A DNA stretch of 36,764 nucleotides, from positions 1 to 36,764 of the forward strand of contig WJIO01000288.1 of NCBI GenBank assembly GCA_014730235.1, read 5' to 3'. This stretch comes from Candidatus Poribacteria bacterium (GTDB lineage Bacteria > Poribacteria > DTPJ01 > WJIO01). Position numbers and translations under genes: made by a program. Positions 1 through 7,536 of the stretch are shown here, piece after piece (positions within the stretch are counted from its first letter, which is position 1; every line of letters begins with the position of its first letter). A model generated the notes under the pieces. It saw only the letters and a list, made by a program, of their open reading frames with translations. It had not been told where the DNA came from and made no database searches.

Positions 1-510
1 GTGATAGACAAAAAAGAGCATAAACCTACTGAAGACGAAGCCGTAAATATAATAAAAAGAGTTATAAGGGATTTTGAAAAGGCAGATGTGATTCTGGCTA
101 TTGAAAATCACGACCGATTTAATACCAAAGCACTGGTTCGTATAATGCAAGGAGTTGATAGCCCTTGTATAGGTATATGCCTGGATACGGCCAATTCTTT
201 CGGCGCGCTGGAAGGGCCTGAGGTTGTGGTAAAAGCTCTAATTCCCTGGGCTGTAAACCTTCATCTTAAAGATTTTGTCGTATACCGTTCACAGGGCAGG
301 ATGGGATTTGTTATTGAGGGTAGACCGGCAGGACAGGGGCAGTTGGATATTCCTGGACTGATTCAGGATGTTAATAAGCAAAAACCTGAAATAAACGCTA
401 TTCTGGAGTTGTGGACTCCGCCGGATGAATCTCTGGATGATACTATAAATAAAGAGCAGGCATGGGTCCGGGAAAGCGTTGAATATATGCGTCAGTTTAT
501 CCCAGAATAA
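1..510 (+). CDS. Sugar phosphate isomerase/epimerase (TIM barrel), 3' part only
   Basis: This is the C-terminal 169 residues of a xylose-isomerase-like TIM-barrel protein, the AP-endonuclease-2-like superfamily of sugar epimerases and isomerases. Visible strand motifs are ILAIENHDRF (metal-ligand Glu/His type strand), CLDTANSFGALEG and VNLHLKDF, followed by a C-terminal LELWTPP strand; these are typical of the divalent-metal site of the family. Full-length members are about 270-290 residues, so roughly 100 or more N-terminal residues lie upstream of the window. The GTG at position 1 is therefore unlikely to be the true start. The gene converges on the DUF6785 gene, with only 5 bases between the two stop codons. 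The sugar substrate cannot be told from the sequence. Confidence 0.8.
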   Translation: MIDKKEHKPTEDEAVNIIKRVIRDFEKADVILAIENHDRFNTKALVRIMQGVDSPCIGICLDTANSFGALEGPEVVVKALIPWAVNLHLKDFVVYRSQGRMGFVIEGRPAGQGQLDIPGLIQDVNKQKPEINAILELWTPPDESLDDTINKEQAWVRESVEYMRQFIPE

Positions 511-515
511 AACAC

Positions 516-2468
516 CTATATCCAGAAAATCATATTACCCCTGCCGCCTGCAATGGCATCTATCACCAGCCATGTGCCGTTGCAGGTAAACTGCCCCAAT
601 ATTAACCCCAGGAATAATGGACGCATTTTCTGGAACAGCTTTAACCCCCCGTATCTGACGACTATAGTCTTGATCAACCAGGCCATGAAGATAGTAAACC
701 AGATGTGATCCATGATCCACACGGGCCCGATAGCAAATCCTATAGGATGAAAAGGCCACCAGAGAAACCTGGCTCTCATAAACATAAGAAGCCACATAAC
801 AGCCGCTCCGCCGGCTGTTATGTACCATCCTAGCCAGTTGGGTTCTGTCGGATTCATGATCTTGCTGACAAAAAAGTCAAAAGGTGCTCTTGCGCCGCCG
901 CCAAAAAACCAGCTATTGCAGTTCAGCCCACCTTGATCATAGGCCAATCTCAGTAAAACCCATGCTGAAGAAATCATTGTTATAATAATTGCCAGGATCA
1001 TAGCACCAAAAAGAGGTTTTCTGCTTTTCCCCTCACCTTCCATAACCTTCAGGCTGTTGGCTGAAGAAGCCATGACAAAAGTCCTCAGGTCGCCAGACCA
1101 TACATAAGTCAGACTCATGGCTGTCAATCCCTGAGGGCCAAGGGGGCCAGTTCCTAGACCTGAGACAACGAAAGATGACGATATGGTGGAGGCTACAGCC
1201 TCGGCCATTCCGCTTTCTGCTACAACCCTTGTCAAACCTATAAATAAAAGCATCGCGCCGAATAAAAACAAAAGTGTTACGGATAGCGGCATCCCCGACA
1301 TGTTAAGCCAGATGGTCATTATAATTAAGCCTATAATAGTTCCAAAGACTGCGGTTCTATATGAAAGCATTTCCCCAGAGTCATCCACATCCGCATTTCG
1401 GGTAAAGGCCTTTTTAAGGACATCTTTCAGGTGGCTTCTGCCTATCCATAATCCTGCCAGAACCAGGGTAATCATGGCTCCCATACCCTGATGGGCAAAT
1501 ACCGGGGAGGGTGTTCCATATATACCCAGGCTTTCCCGCATGGATACACCAAATGTATTCATAATCCCCCTTACCATAAGACTCAGCAGATTGAAAAACC
1601 ATAAGCTGAAAGCCGTATCAAGATGAACCAGGTAAAAGAAACCCAGCATGGGAAAGCTCAACCTGAAATGCAAACCAAGAGACCGACGGAATATCGGCAC
1701 GCTTTGCACCAGTTCCATACTGGGCACAGATGGAAAATAATGATGCAAACCCTTCATACTGCTTAAAATAAAAGGAATACCAAATCCTATCCACATAACA
1801 CCGTTTTTAAAAAAAGGTTTAACAGGTGAATTACCTTCATCTTTTACCATTTCCAGAGGTAATTGAGCCAGGGGATATACCAGCCGTTCCCTGTCCATCC
1901 ACTGTTTCCGCAGAATTACGGTTATGCAGATCATTACAAAATACAGGGATAGCAGTAGTATGCTCCATATTAGAAGGGGTTTGATCCATATACCCCAGGG
2001 AACACCTGAATCCCATGCAGGAGAACCTTCGTAGAAGTATTTTATCTGCCTTTTTCCCTGGGGAACAAGCCAGGGCTTTATATGGGGATGAAGCACCTCC
2101 GCCCAGCTATTCTCCGGTAGGGCATAATAAAAAGGTGCGGTAAGAATAGGCAATATCTGGGCCGTCAAACCCATGGTGGGAATAGCACAGGCTACAGTCA
2201 TCATGGTGTAGACGGTTTTCAGTTCTGATGATGTAAGAGATGCTCTCAGGCTTAATTTACCAATAAAAGCATTTATCAAAGCCACCAGGACGAAAAATAA
2301 AAATATTGCCCCGGCAGTACTGAAATCAATGGCCATATACGAACCATGTATAACCATCAAGCCATATTGAGTACCTACGCCAATAGCCAATGAACCCAGA
2401 GAACCAGCAAGGAAGGCCCGCCAGGTGAAGGGATTATCTATGGATTTATTAATAATGGTGTTTTCCAT
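516..2468 (-). CDS. DUF6785-type polytopic membrane protein (putative transporter)
   Basis: A 650-residue protein with a dozen or more hydrophobic segments. It has the pattern of the DUF6785/DUF6784 family, whose arrangement recalls OPT-type oligopeptide transporters; its substrate is unknown. It shares blocks with the second copy at 7537: RxxAE (here RVVAESGM), FLWWPFHP near the C-terminus, and a final KYGG...LILGQF block. It lies 7 bases downstream of the kbaZ-like gene on the same strand and has no convincing Shine-Dalgarno sequence of its own, so it is probably translated by coupling in a two-gene operon. That pairing suggests uptake of a carbohydrate-related compound, but this is inference from neighbourhood only. 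Confidence 0.75.
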   Translation of the reverse strand: MENTIINKSIDNPFTWRAFLAGSLGSLAIGVGTQYGLMVIHGSYMAIDFSTAGAIFLFFVLVALINAFIGKLSLRASLTSSELKTVYTMMTVACAIPTMGLTAQILPILTAPFYYALPENSWAEVLHPHIKPWLVPQGKRQIKYFYEGSPAWDSGVPWGIWIKPLLIWSILLLSLYFVMICITVILRKQWMDRERLVYPLAQLPLEMVKDEGNSPVKPFFKNGVMWIGFGIPFILSSMKGLHHYFPSVPSMELVQSVPIFRRSLGLHFRLSFPMLGFFYLVHLDTAFSLWFFNLLSLMVRGIMNTFGVSMRESLGIYGTPSPVFAHQGMGAMITLVLAGLWIGRSHLKDVLKKAFTRNADVDDSGEMLSYRTAVFGTIIGLIIMTIWLNMSGMPLSVTLLFLFGAMLLFIGLTRVVAESGMAEAVASTISSSFVVSGLGTGPLGPQGLTAMSLTYVWSGDLRTFVMASSANSLKVMEGEGKSRKPLFGAMILAIIITMISSAWVLLRLAYDQGGLNCNSWFFGGGARAPFDFFVSKIMNPTEPNWLGWYITAGGAAVMWLLMFMRARFLWWPFHPIGFAIGPVWIMDHIWFTIFMAWLIKTIVVRYGGLKLFQKMRPLFLGLILGQFTCNGTWLVIDAIAGGRGNMIFWI

Positions 2469-2475
2469 TACTCAA

Positions 2476-3738
2476 TTACAGGACTTTATTGCTTATCCCC
2501 TTCATATTAAATGCGTTCACATAACTCATTATAGAATCTTTAACGGCATCCACCAAAACTCTCTCAGGTGATTCTGCGATACCCAGGGTTTTTACGTTGT
2601 CATAAAGCCTTTTACGGGAAGCTTTTACTTCATCAACCTCAAAGACATAATGACCGCAAACTGATGTTACATCATCCAATTTTTCCCTGTTACCGGCAAT
2701 ATCTTCTCCTGTAAGTCCTTCATCCTCTTTCAAGAGCCACTTTTTCCATCTTTTACAGTCCAAAGCGGCTTTTTGTATGACCTTTTTAAAACCCGATGGA
2801 GTTAAATCCTTTTTATTAGCAATAGCTTCTGCCTCTTTTTCCGCCAGGGATATTAAAGCCCTGGTTTCCACCAGACCATACTCCGGGGCTACGTTTGCTC
2901 CGGTTATTCCCAGTTCGGGATGGTGTTTCAGAATATCCAGAGGTAAATAATCGGCGTTATGCTCCTTAAATCCGATATTGTATTTTTTGGCAATTTCACA
3001 AAGCTGTTTTGCGCTTTCAGCATCAAAAGTTCCCACGTTTTGATCCATTTTCACCAGTGTTCCTGTTTGACCCACTATAAATGCAGGATGCGAAAGGTTA
3101 CGTTTGTCCAGTTCTGCCAGCAGATCGGCGATAAATTTCTCGAAGGCCTCCGGTGATATAAGACCACCTGCGGTTTCCTCAGTGCCTATTTCATAAGATA
3201 CAGGTGGAAGGTTTAATTCTTTTACTTTACCCTCTGTAAATTCTATCAACTCCAGTGTCCGTTCGATTACCATATCCATAGCAACAGGTCCATCTGCACA
3301 ATGGGGATCTTTTGTAGGGTCAATATGCAGAAGATTGAATCCGGCTTCTATATCCTCTAAATACGATTGTTTGGCTATTTCCATAGCTTCATCCGGCGGA
3401 AGTTTGCTGTTTTTTTCTTTATCTCTCTGCCATGGTCCTCCATGATCCCTACATAGATACAACAGACCGTCAAAACCCACATCGTCAGCAATCTGCCTGA
3501 TGGCATCGGCAAACTGCTTTTGATCCCATCCCATAACGTATCCGCCGCCGAATTTATGGGAATCTATCTGATTTCTGCTGGCGATAAACAAAACCGGAAA
3601 ATCCATATCCCGGCCCAGTTCCAGGGCGGCGATCATAACCACTTTTGACATGGGACCAATCCCCAGAATCGTGGCTTCAATATTTTTTTCATACATCCTA
3701 CTTACAAAATCCCTGAGGGATACAGCAGTTTTCGGCAC
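2476..3738 (-). CDS. D-tagatose-bisphosphate aldolase class II, non-catalytic subunit-like (KbaZ/GatZ family)
   Basis: A 420-residue TIM-barrel protein of the GatZ/KbaZ family. Family signatures seen are SRNQID followed by GGYVMGWDQ, LCRDHGGPWQ, NLLHIDPTKD, YEIGTEETAGG, VGQTGTLVKMDQN, KEHNADYL and ANVAPEYGLVETRAL. In enterobacteria the partner (KbaY/GatY) carries out aldol cleavage of tagatose-1,6-bisphosphate and this subunit stabilises it. No KbaY/GatY gene is in the window, so the protein may act alone on another sugar phosphate, as in many genomes with lone family members. The start is GTG at 3738, chosen because AAGGAG (complement of 3746-3751) sits about 7 bases upstream. It heads an operon with the DUF6785 gene. 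Confidence 0.85.
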   Translation of the reverse strand: MPKTAVSLRDFVSRMYEKNIEATILGIGPMSKVVMIAALELGRDMDFPVLFIASRNQIDSHKFGGGYVMGWDQKQFADAIRQIADDVGFDGLLYLCRDHGGPWQRDKEKNSKLPPDEAMEIAKQSYLEDIEAGFNLLHIDPTKDPHCADGPVAMDMVIERTLELIEFTEGKVKELNLPPVSYEIGTEETAGGLISPEAFEKFIADLLAELDKRNLSHPAFIVGQTGTLVKMDQNVGTFDAESAKQLCEIAKKYNIGFKEHNADYLPLDILKHHPELGITGANVAPEYGLVETRALISLAEKEAEAIANKKDLTPSGFKKVIQKAALDCKRWKKWLLKEDEGLTGEDIAGNREKLDDVTSVCGHYVFEVDEVKASRKRLYDNVKTLGIAESPERVLVDAVKDSIMSYVNAFNMKGISNKVL

Positions 3739-3791
3739 CTCTATTCTCCTTTTAGTTATTCGGCTTTTACGACTTAAGTAATTTGTCAGAA

Positions 3792-3821
3792 AATATATTC
3801 AGCTTTTCCCTTAATGGGCAA
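3792..3821 (-). promoter_or_regulatory. Candidate promoter for kbaZ-like/DUF6785 operon
   Basis: On the minus strand TTGCCC (3821-3816) and TATATT (3797-3792) are separated by 18 bases and lie about 55 bases ahead of the GTG start. The -35 matches only partly. The -35 lies inside an imperfect inverted repeat (TTCCCTTAATGGG at 3806-3818 against CCCATTTAATAAGGGAA downstream), which could be an operator. Confidence 0.4.
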
Positions 3822-3914
3822 GGTCCATTATTCCCATTTAATAAGGGAACTAGGGTTATTTTCAGCGCGCTGAAGACTTTGAGATCTTGAAAGAATATTC
3901 TTGAAATTGCTTAC

Positions 3915-4037
3915 CTTCTATTCGGCATTCCTGCGAAAGCAGGAATCCAGTAGCTTAACATGATAACTGAATTTCTGTTTTCGCAGGAATAACAAGCTGA
4001 GAGATTTTTTTTATTAAAACAATAAACCCGTAAGAAC
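3915..4037. repeat. MITE-like palindromic repeat, copy 1 (double-hairpin form)
   Basis: The core ATTCCTGCGAAAGCAGGAAT at 3927-3946 is a perfect hairpin. It is followed by CCAGTAG, a short spacer and a second TTTCGCAGGAAT arm with ACAAGCTGAGAG after it. The right terminal part AAACCCGTAAGAAC (4024-4037) is the inverted form of the family end TTCTTCCGGGTTT. The left terminal part is too decayed to delimit. It fills the gap between the kbaZ-like gene and the 3' end of the MBL gene. Confidence 0.75.
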
Positions 4038-4040
4038 TAA

Positions 4041-5405
4041 TCATTCTTTAATTTTAACCGGACAAGTAATAGAACTCCAACCAGCAAGACCACCTAAAAT
4101 TACAGCAACATTATCCCAACCGTTATTCTGCAAAAAGCTGGCTGCTACCATTGATCGCAGACCGCTGCCGCAAAAGACATAAACAGGCTTATCTTTAGGC
4201 ACTTCGTCAATACGCTCAGGTAATTGGGTCAGATGGATATTATGAGCATCGGTAATACGGGCGGATTCAATTTCTTCTTCACTCCGAACATCCAGGATCC
4301 ATGCTTTCTTTCGATCGTCCAGAAGATGACATAAATCATGTACCTCAACCAACTTTATAGACTGGGTTTCCTTACCTGACATAAACCACTCATGCATTTC
4401 GTTATACAGGTATCCTGCAATATTGTCAAATCCTATCCTGATTAACATTCTTACGACTGTTTCAGGATTATTTGTTTCATTGACCAGCAGTATAGGTTTA
4501 TCGTAGGTTAAAAACCATCCGGCAAAACTGGGCACACCCTTTAACCATATAGCTTTAGAGTCGGGAACATGAGCAGCCCCAAAGCCTGTCTCTGTCCTGG
4601 TATCCAAAACAATAGCGTTTTCAGCCATTTCAGCAAATTTATCCGGTGATAAGGGCGGTGGAGAAGGTAGATTTCCCAATACAGGCGCACCTTCCAGATT
4701 CAGCTTTTCCATCATGCGGAAATAGGGTGGCCTTTCCAGTTCCACAGCCATCTTTTCCACAAACTCAGCTTTATCCGTATACCTCAGTTTTGGATTATTT
4801 TTACGCTCTATTCCAATGGTGGTCATAGGACGACTGGCAATAGCCGTTCCACAAACCGAACCTGAGCCATGTCCGGGACATACTATAACATCATCACCCA
4901 GGGGAAGAAGTTTATTAAAAAGCGAGTCATACAAAAGTCCAGCCATTTCATCCATCAAATCCAACCCCGGCAGATCAACCCGACCAATATCACCCGCAAA
5001 CAGTGCATCACCGGTAAACACAATCCAGGGAATACCAGCAGAATCATGAAGCAGGTAACTCATAGAGCCAGGTGTATGACCGGGAGTGCAAATAACCTTT
5101 AATTCAAGGCTTCCAATACTCCATGTCTGACCATCCTCGGATGGTTTCCCATACTGATAATCCAGTTCAGCATCAGCATGCCATATTTCAGCACCACATC
5201 TTGCCGCCAATTCCACTGAGCCAATGATATAGTCCTCATTTCGATGGGTTTCCATAATATATTTTATCTGATAACCACCCTCAGCCGCCATATCCATGTA
5301 AACGCCGCAGTCCCGGCGCGGATCTATAACAACAGCCTGGTTGCCATCACCAATAATATAAGAATAATGGGCCAAACCTTTCGATTCAATACGTTCAAAA
5401 AGCAT
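4041..5405 (-). CDS. MBL-fold hydrolase fused to two rhodanese domains (ETHE1/persulfide dioxygenase-like)
   Basis: 454 residues. An N-terminal metallo-beta-lactamase domain (about 1-200) is followed by two rhodanese domains (about 255-335 and 350-450). The usual HxHxDH motif reads H54-R-N56-E-D58-Y59, so the second and last histidines are replaced. The residues matching the mononuclear iron ligands of human ETHE1 (His, His, Asp) are all present as H54, H110 (TPGHTPGS) and D133 (FTGDALFAGD). H179 of CPGHGSG is also kept. The first rhodanese domain lacks a catalytic Cys (LLVNETNN), whereas the second has C412 in the loop CGSGLRS. The likely role is glutathione or other low-molecular persulfide oxidation and sulfane-sulfur transfer; this is inferred from the family. 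ATG start, with GGAGGT (complement of 5414-5419) about 8 bases upstream. Confidence 0.85.
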   Translation of the reverse strand: MLFERIESKGLAHYSYIIGDGNQAVVIDPRRDCGVYMDMAAEGGYQIKYIMETHRNEDYIIGSVELAARCGAEIWHADAELDYQYGKPSEDGQTWSIGSLELKVICTPGHTPGSMSYLLHDSAGIPWIVFTGDALFAGDIGRVDLPGLDLMDEMAGLLYDSLFNKLLPLGDDVIVCPGHGSGSVCGTAIASRPMTTIGIERKNNPKLRYTDKAEFVEKMAVELERPPYFRMMEKLNLEGAPVLGNLPSPPPLSPDKFAEMAENAIVLDTRTETGFGAAHVPDSKAIWLKGVPSFAGWFLTYDKPILLVNETNNPETVVRMLIRIGFDNIAGYLYNEMHEWFMSGKETQSIKLVEVHDLCHLLDDRKKAWILDVRSEEEIESARITDAHNIHLTQLPERIDEVPKDKPVYVFCGSGLRSMVAASFLQNNGWDNVAVILGGLAGWSSITCPVKIKE

Positions 5406-5439
5406 TCGTCAATACCTCCATTAAGTATATATAAATAAT

Positions 5440-5650
5440 TTGGTTCTTCCGGGTTTGCTTTGGTAATAATTTGAAAATTCTCTCAACTTGTCATTCCCAC
5501 ATACTTTATTCGTCATTCCTGCGAAAGCATGAATCCAGTCATTATCTTAAGCTCCTGGATTCATGCTTTCGCAGGAATGACGAATAGAGGATATTTTTTC
5601 TTAATTAGACAATGTTTTTTATATTTCCACACTTAAGTCGGAAGAACGAA
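5440..5650. repeat. MITE-like repeat, copy 2 (long form, 31-bp perfect stem)
   Basis: The left end GGTTCTTCCGGGTTTGC (5442) and right end CTTAAGTCGGAAGAAC (inverted) bound about 210 bases. The centre has perfectly complementary 31-base arms at 5508-5538 and 5555-5585 around a 16-base loop; this stem contains the family core GTCATTCCTGCGAAAGC. The inner right half resembles the left half of copy 3 (inverted), so the two define a long subfamily. The element fills most of the gap between the MBL gene and the first LamG gene. Confidence 0.85.
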
Positions 5651-5730
5651 GAATTTTAATTCCAGAAACAGGATAACAAATTTTATCTGTCATATCAAGC
5701 ATTATTAAGCAGAAACGGCAAATTAAAGCC

Positions 5731-5759
5731 TTGACTTAAAAACTATGTTGGTTTATGAT
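5731..5759 (+). promoter_or_regulatory. Sigma70-type promoter for tandem LamG genes
   Basis: TTGACT (5731-5736) and TATGAT (5754-5759) are separated by exactly 17 bases and lie about 70 bases before the ATG at 5829. Transcription would start near 5766. This is the best -35/-10 match in the gap. Confidence 0.65.
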
Positions 5760-5828
5760 TGTTAATTGATAGCTTGGTATATTTGTTTTACAAAGCTTTT
5801 TAGTTTTACCTTAAAAGGAGGTATAAGA

Positions 5829-6653
5829 ATGAGGTTTTCGCATTTAATATTAGCATCGCTTATATGCCTTTTATCTACAATTGGTATACATGCAGCGGTT
5901 GTAGATGGAGTGGTATTACATCTTCCATTTGACGAAGGTTCAGGCACAGTTACCCAGGACATGTCAGGTAATGGAAATGATGCCACGCTTGTTGGAAATC
6001 CACAGTGGGTTGATGGCAAATTCGGTATGGCTTTGCAGTTTAATGGTGAAGAAAATTCCAATTATGTGGAAGTTCCCGATAGCCCAAGCCTTAACCCGGA
6101 ACTGGAAATTACATGCGCAGCGTGGATCTACTTTGATGAATTTCATCCTTCAGCAGGTATAATATCCAAGTATATAGGTTCAGGAAACCAGAGAAGTTAT
6201 AATATCCATATGAACCATACTGAGGATTCTTTGGCTATCGCTTCTGGATGTTCATCAAATGGAATATACCAGGCCGGGGTTAGCACTACAGTGACTAATA
6301 CAGAAGAAGGAACACTAACGGCTGGTGAATGGCAGCATGTGGCCATGACTTTCAGAGCCAGTGAATTTCTGAGAATTTATATAAATGGAGAATTAAAAGC
6401 CGATGAAGATGCTTCAGCGACAGAAAGTATCTTTGATAATGAAGTTCCTTTGCTTATTGGTACCGATTTTGAAATAGGTGGAGAACATAATGGACAGCCA
6501 CGAGAATTTACCGGTATTATAGACGAGGTTATGGTTTTCAATAGAGCCTTGTCTGATGAAGAAATTGGCGAGATAATGGAAGGAACATCAACGGCTGCCT
6601 TAGACGCAACAGGAAAACTTACAACAACATGGGCATCAATGAAGGAGGAATAA
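5829..6653 (+). CDS. Secreted LamG (concanavalin A-like) domain protein 1
   Basis: 274 residues. A signal peptide (MRFSHLILAS... ending near IHAA) is followed by one LamG/laminin-G_3 jelly-roll domain: LHLPFDEGSG, DMSGNGNDATL, GKFGMALQFNGEE, AAWIYFDEF, ISKYIG, GEWQHVAMTF, LRIYINGELKAD, GIIDEVMVFNRALSDEEI. The protein ends in the tail GKLTTTWASMKEE, shared with four other proteins here. The start is the ATG preceded by AGGAGGT with 6-base spacing; an upstream in-frame ATG at 5766 is rejected because it lacks such a site and would put a non-signal stretch in front. The domain usually binds glycans or proteins at the cell surface; the ligand is unknown. It is probably co-transcribed with the near-identical downstream copy. 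Confidence 0.88.
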   Translation: MRFSHLILASLICLLSTIGIHAAVVDGVVLHLPFDEGSGTVTQDMSGNGNDATLVGNPQWVDGKFGMALQFNGEENSNYVEVPDSPSLNPELEITCAAWIYFDEFHPSAGIISKYIGSGNQRSYNIHMNHTEDSLAIASGCSSNGIYQAGVSTTVTNTEEGTLTAGEWQHVAMTFRASEFLRIYINGELKADEDASATESIFDNEVPLLIGTDFEIGGEHNGQPREFTGIIDEVMVFNRALSDEEIGEIMEGTSTAALDATGKLTTTWASMKEE

Positions 6654-6656
6654 TCA

Positions 6657-7478
6657 ATGAAATTCTGGAAGACGCTGACTATATCAGTGATTTTCTGCAT
6701 GATGGTCGCTCTTTCCAGCAGTGCTGCACCAATTGAAGGGGTGGTTCTTTATCTTCCATTTGATGAAGGTGAAGGGGACACGGCGGAAGATCAATCAGGA
6801 AATGGAAATGACGGAGCTTTAATGGGAAACCCTGAATGGGTTAATGGTAAATTTGGTAAAGCTTTACAATTTAATGGTGAAGAAAACACTAATTATGTAG
6901 AAATTCCTGACAGCCCGGACCTTAATCCACCTGAAGAAATTTCTCTGACCGCCTGGATATTTATTGATGATTTTGTACCTACAGGAGGTATAATATCCAA
7001 ATATATCGGAGCAGGAAATCAGAGAAGTTATAATCTTCATATGAATCATACTCCCGGAGCTTTTGCAATAACTTCAGGAGTATCTTCAAATGGTGCTTTC
7101 CAGGCAGGCGTCAGCACTACGTCGGTAAGCATGGAAAACGGAACGTTAGTAGCCGGGGAATGGCAGCATGTAGGCATGACCTTTAAGGCAAGTGATTTTC
7201 TCAGAATTTATCACAACGGGGAAATGAAAGCCGAAGCTGATGCAGCAGCTACTGAAAGTATATTTGACAATAATGTCACATTACTTATTGGAACAGACTT
7301 CGATGTAGGTGGGGCACATAATGGCCAAGCCCGTGAATTTACAGGTATAATTGACGAGGTGGCTATCTTCAATCGAGCTCTTTCTGACGGGGAAATGATG
7401 ACAGTCATGGAAGGCAATATAATGCCTGTGGAATATGCTGGAAAACTGGCTTCAACCTGGGCTTCAATTAAAAGATAA
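6657..7478 (+). CDS. Secreted LamG domain protein 2 (tandem duplicate)
   Basis: 273 residues, co-linear with the preceding protein over the whole LamG domain (VLYLPFDEGEGD, QSGNGNDGALMGN, NYVEIPDSPDLNP, ISKYIGAGNQRSYN, GEWQHVGMTF, GIIDEVAIFNRALSD). It is clearly a tandem duplicate with diverged codons. The signal peptide is MKFWKTLTISVIFCMMVALS up to SSAA. The tail is GKLASTWASIKR. Its Shine-Dalgarno GGAGG lies inside the last codons of gene 1, and only 3 bases separate the two reading frames, so the pair is an operon. A perfect 14-bp-arm hairpin follows the stop. Confidence 0.88.
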   Translation: MKFWKTLTISVIFCMMVALSSSAAPIEGVVLYLPFDEGEGDTAEDQSGNGNDGALMGNPEWVNGKFGKALQFNGEENTNYVEIPDSPDLNPPEEISLTAWIFIDDFVPTGGIISKYIGAGNQRSYNLHMNHTPGAFAITSGVSSNGAFQAGVSTTSVSMENGTLVAGEWQHVGMTFKASDFLRIYHNGEMKAEADAAATESIFDNNVTLLIGTDFDVGGAHNGQAREFTGIIDEVAIFNRALSDGEMMTVMEGNIMPVEYAGKLASTWASIKR

Positions 7479-7494
7479 AATACGTTTTAAATTA

Positions 7495-7524
7495 TTTACA
7501 GCGGAATTTTAATTCCGCTGTAAA
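7495..7524 (+). terminator. Hairpin after tandem LamG genes
   Basis: Perfect 14-base arms (TTTACAGCGGAATT and its complement) flank a 2-base centre, starting 16 bases after the stop of LamG 2. There is no U-run after it, so it may be a weak terminator or an mRNA-stabilising hairpin. It ends 12 bases before the next ATG and could also limit translation of that gene. Confidence 0.55.
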
Positions 7525-7536
7525 TACAGATATTCT

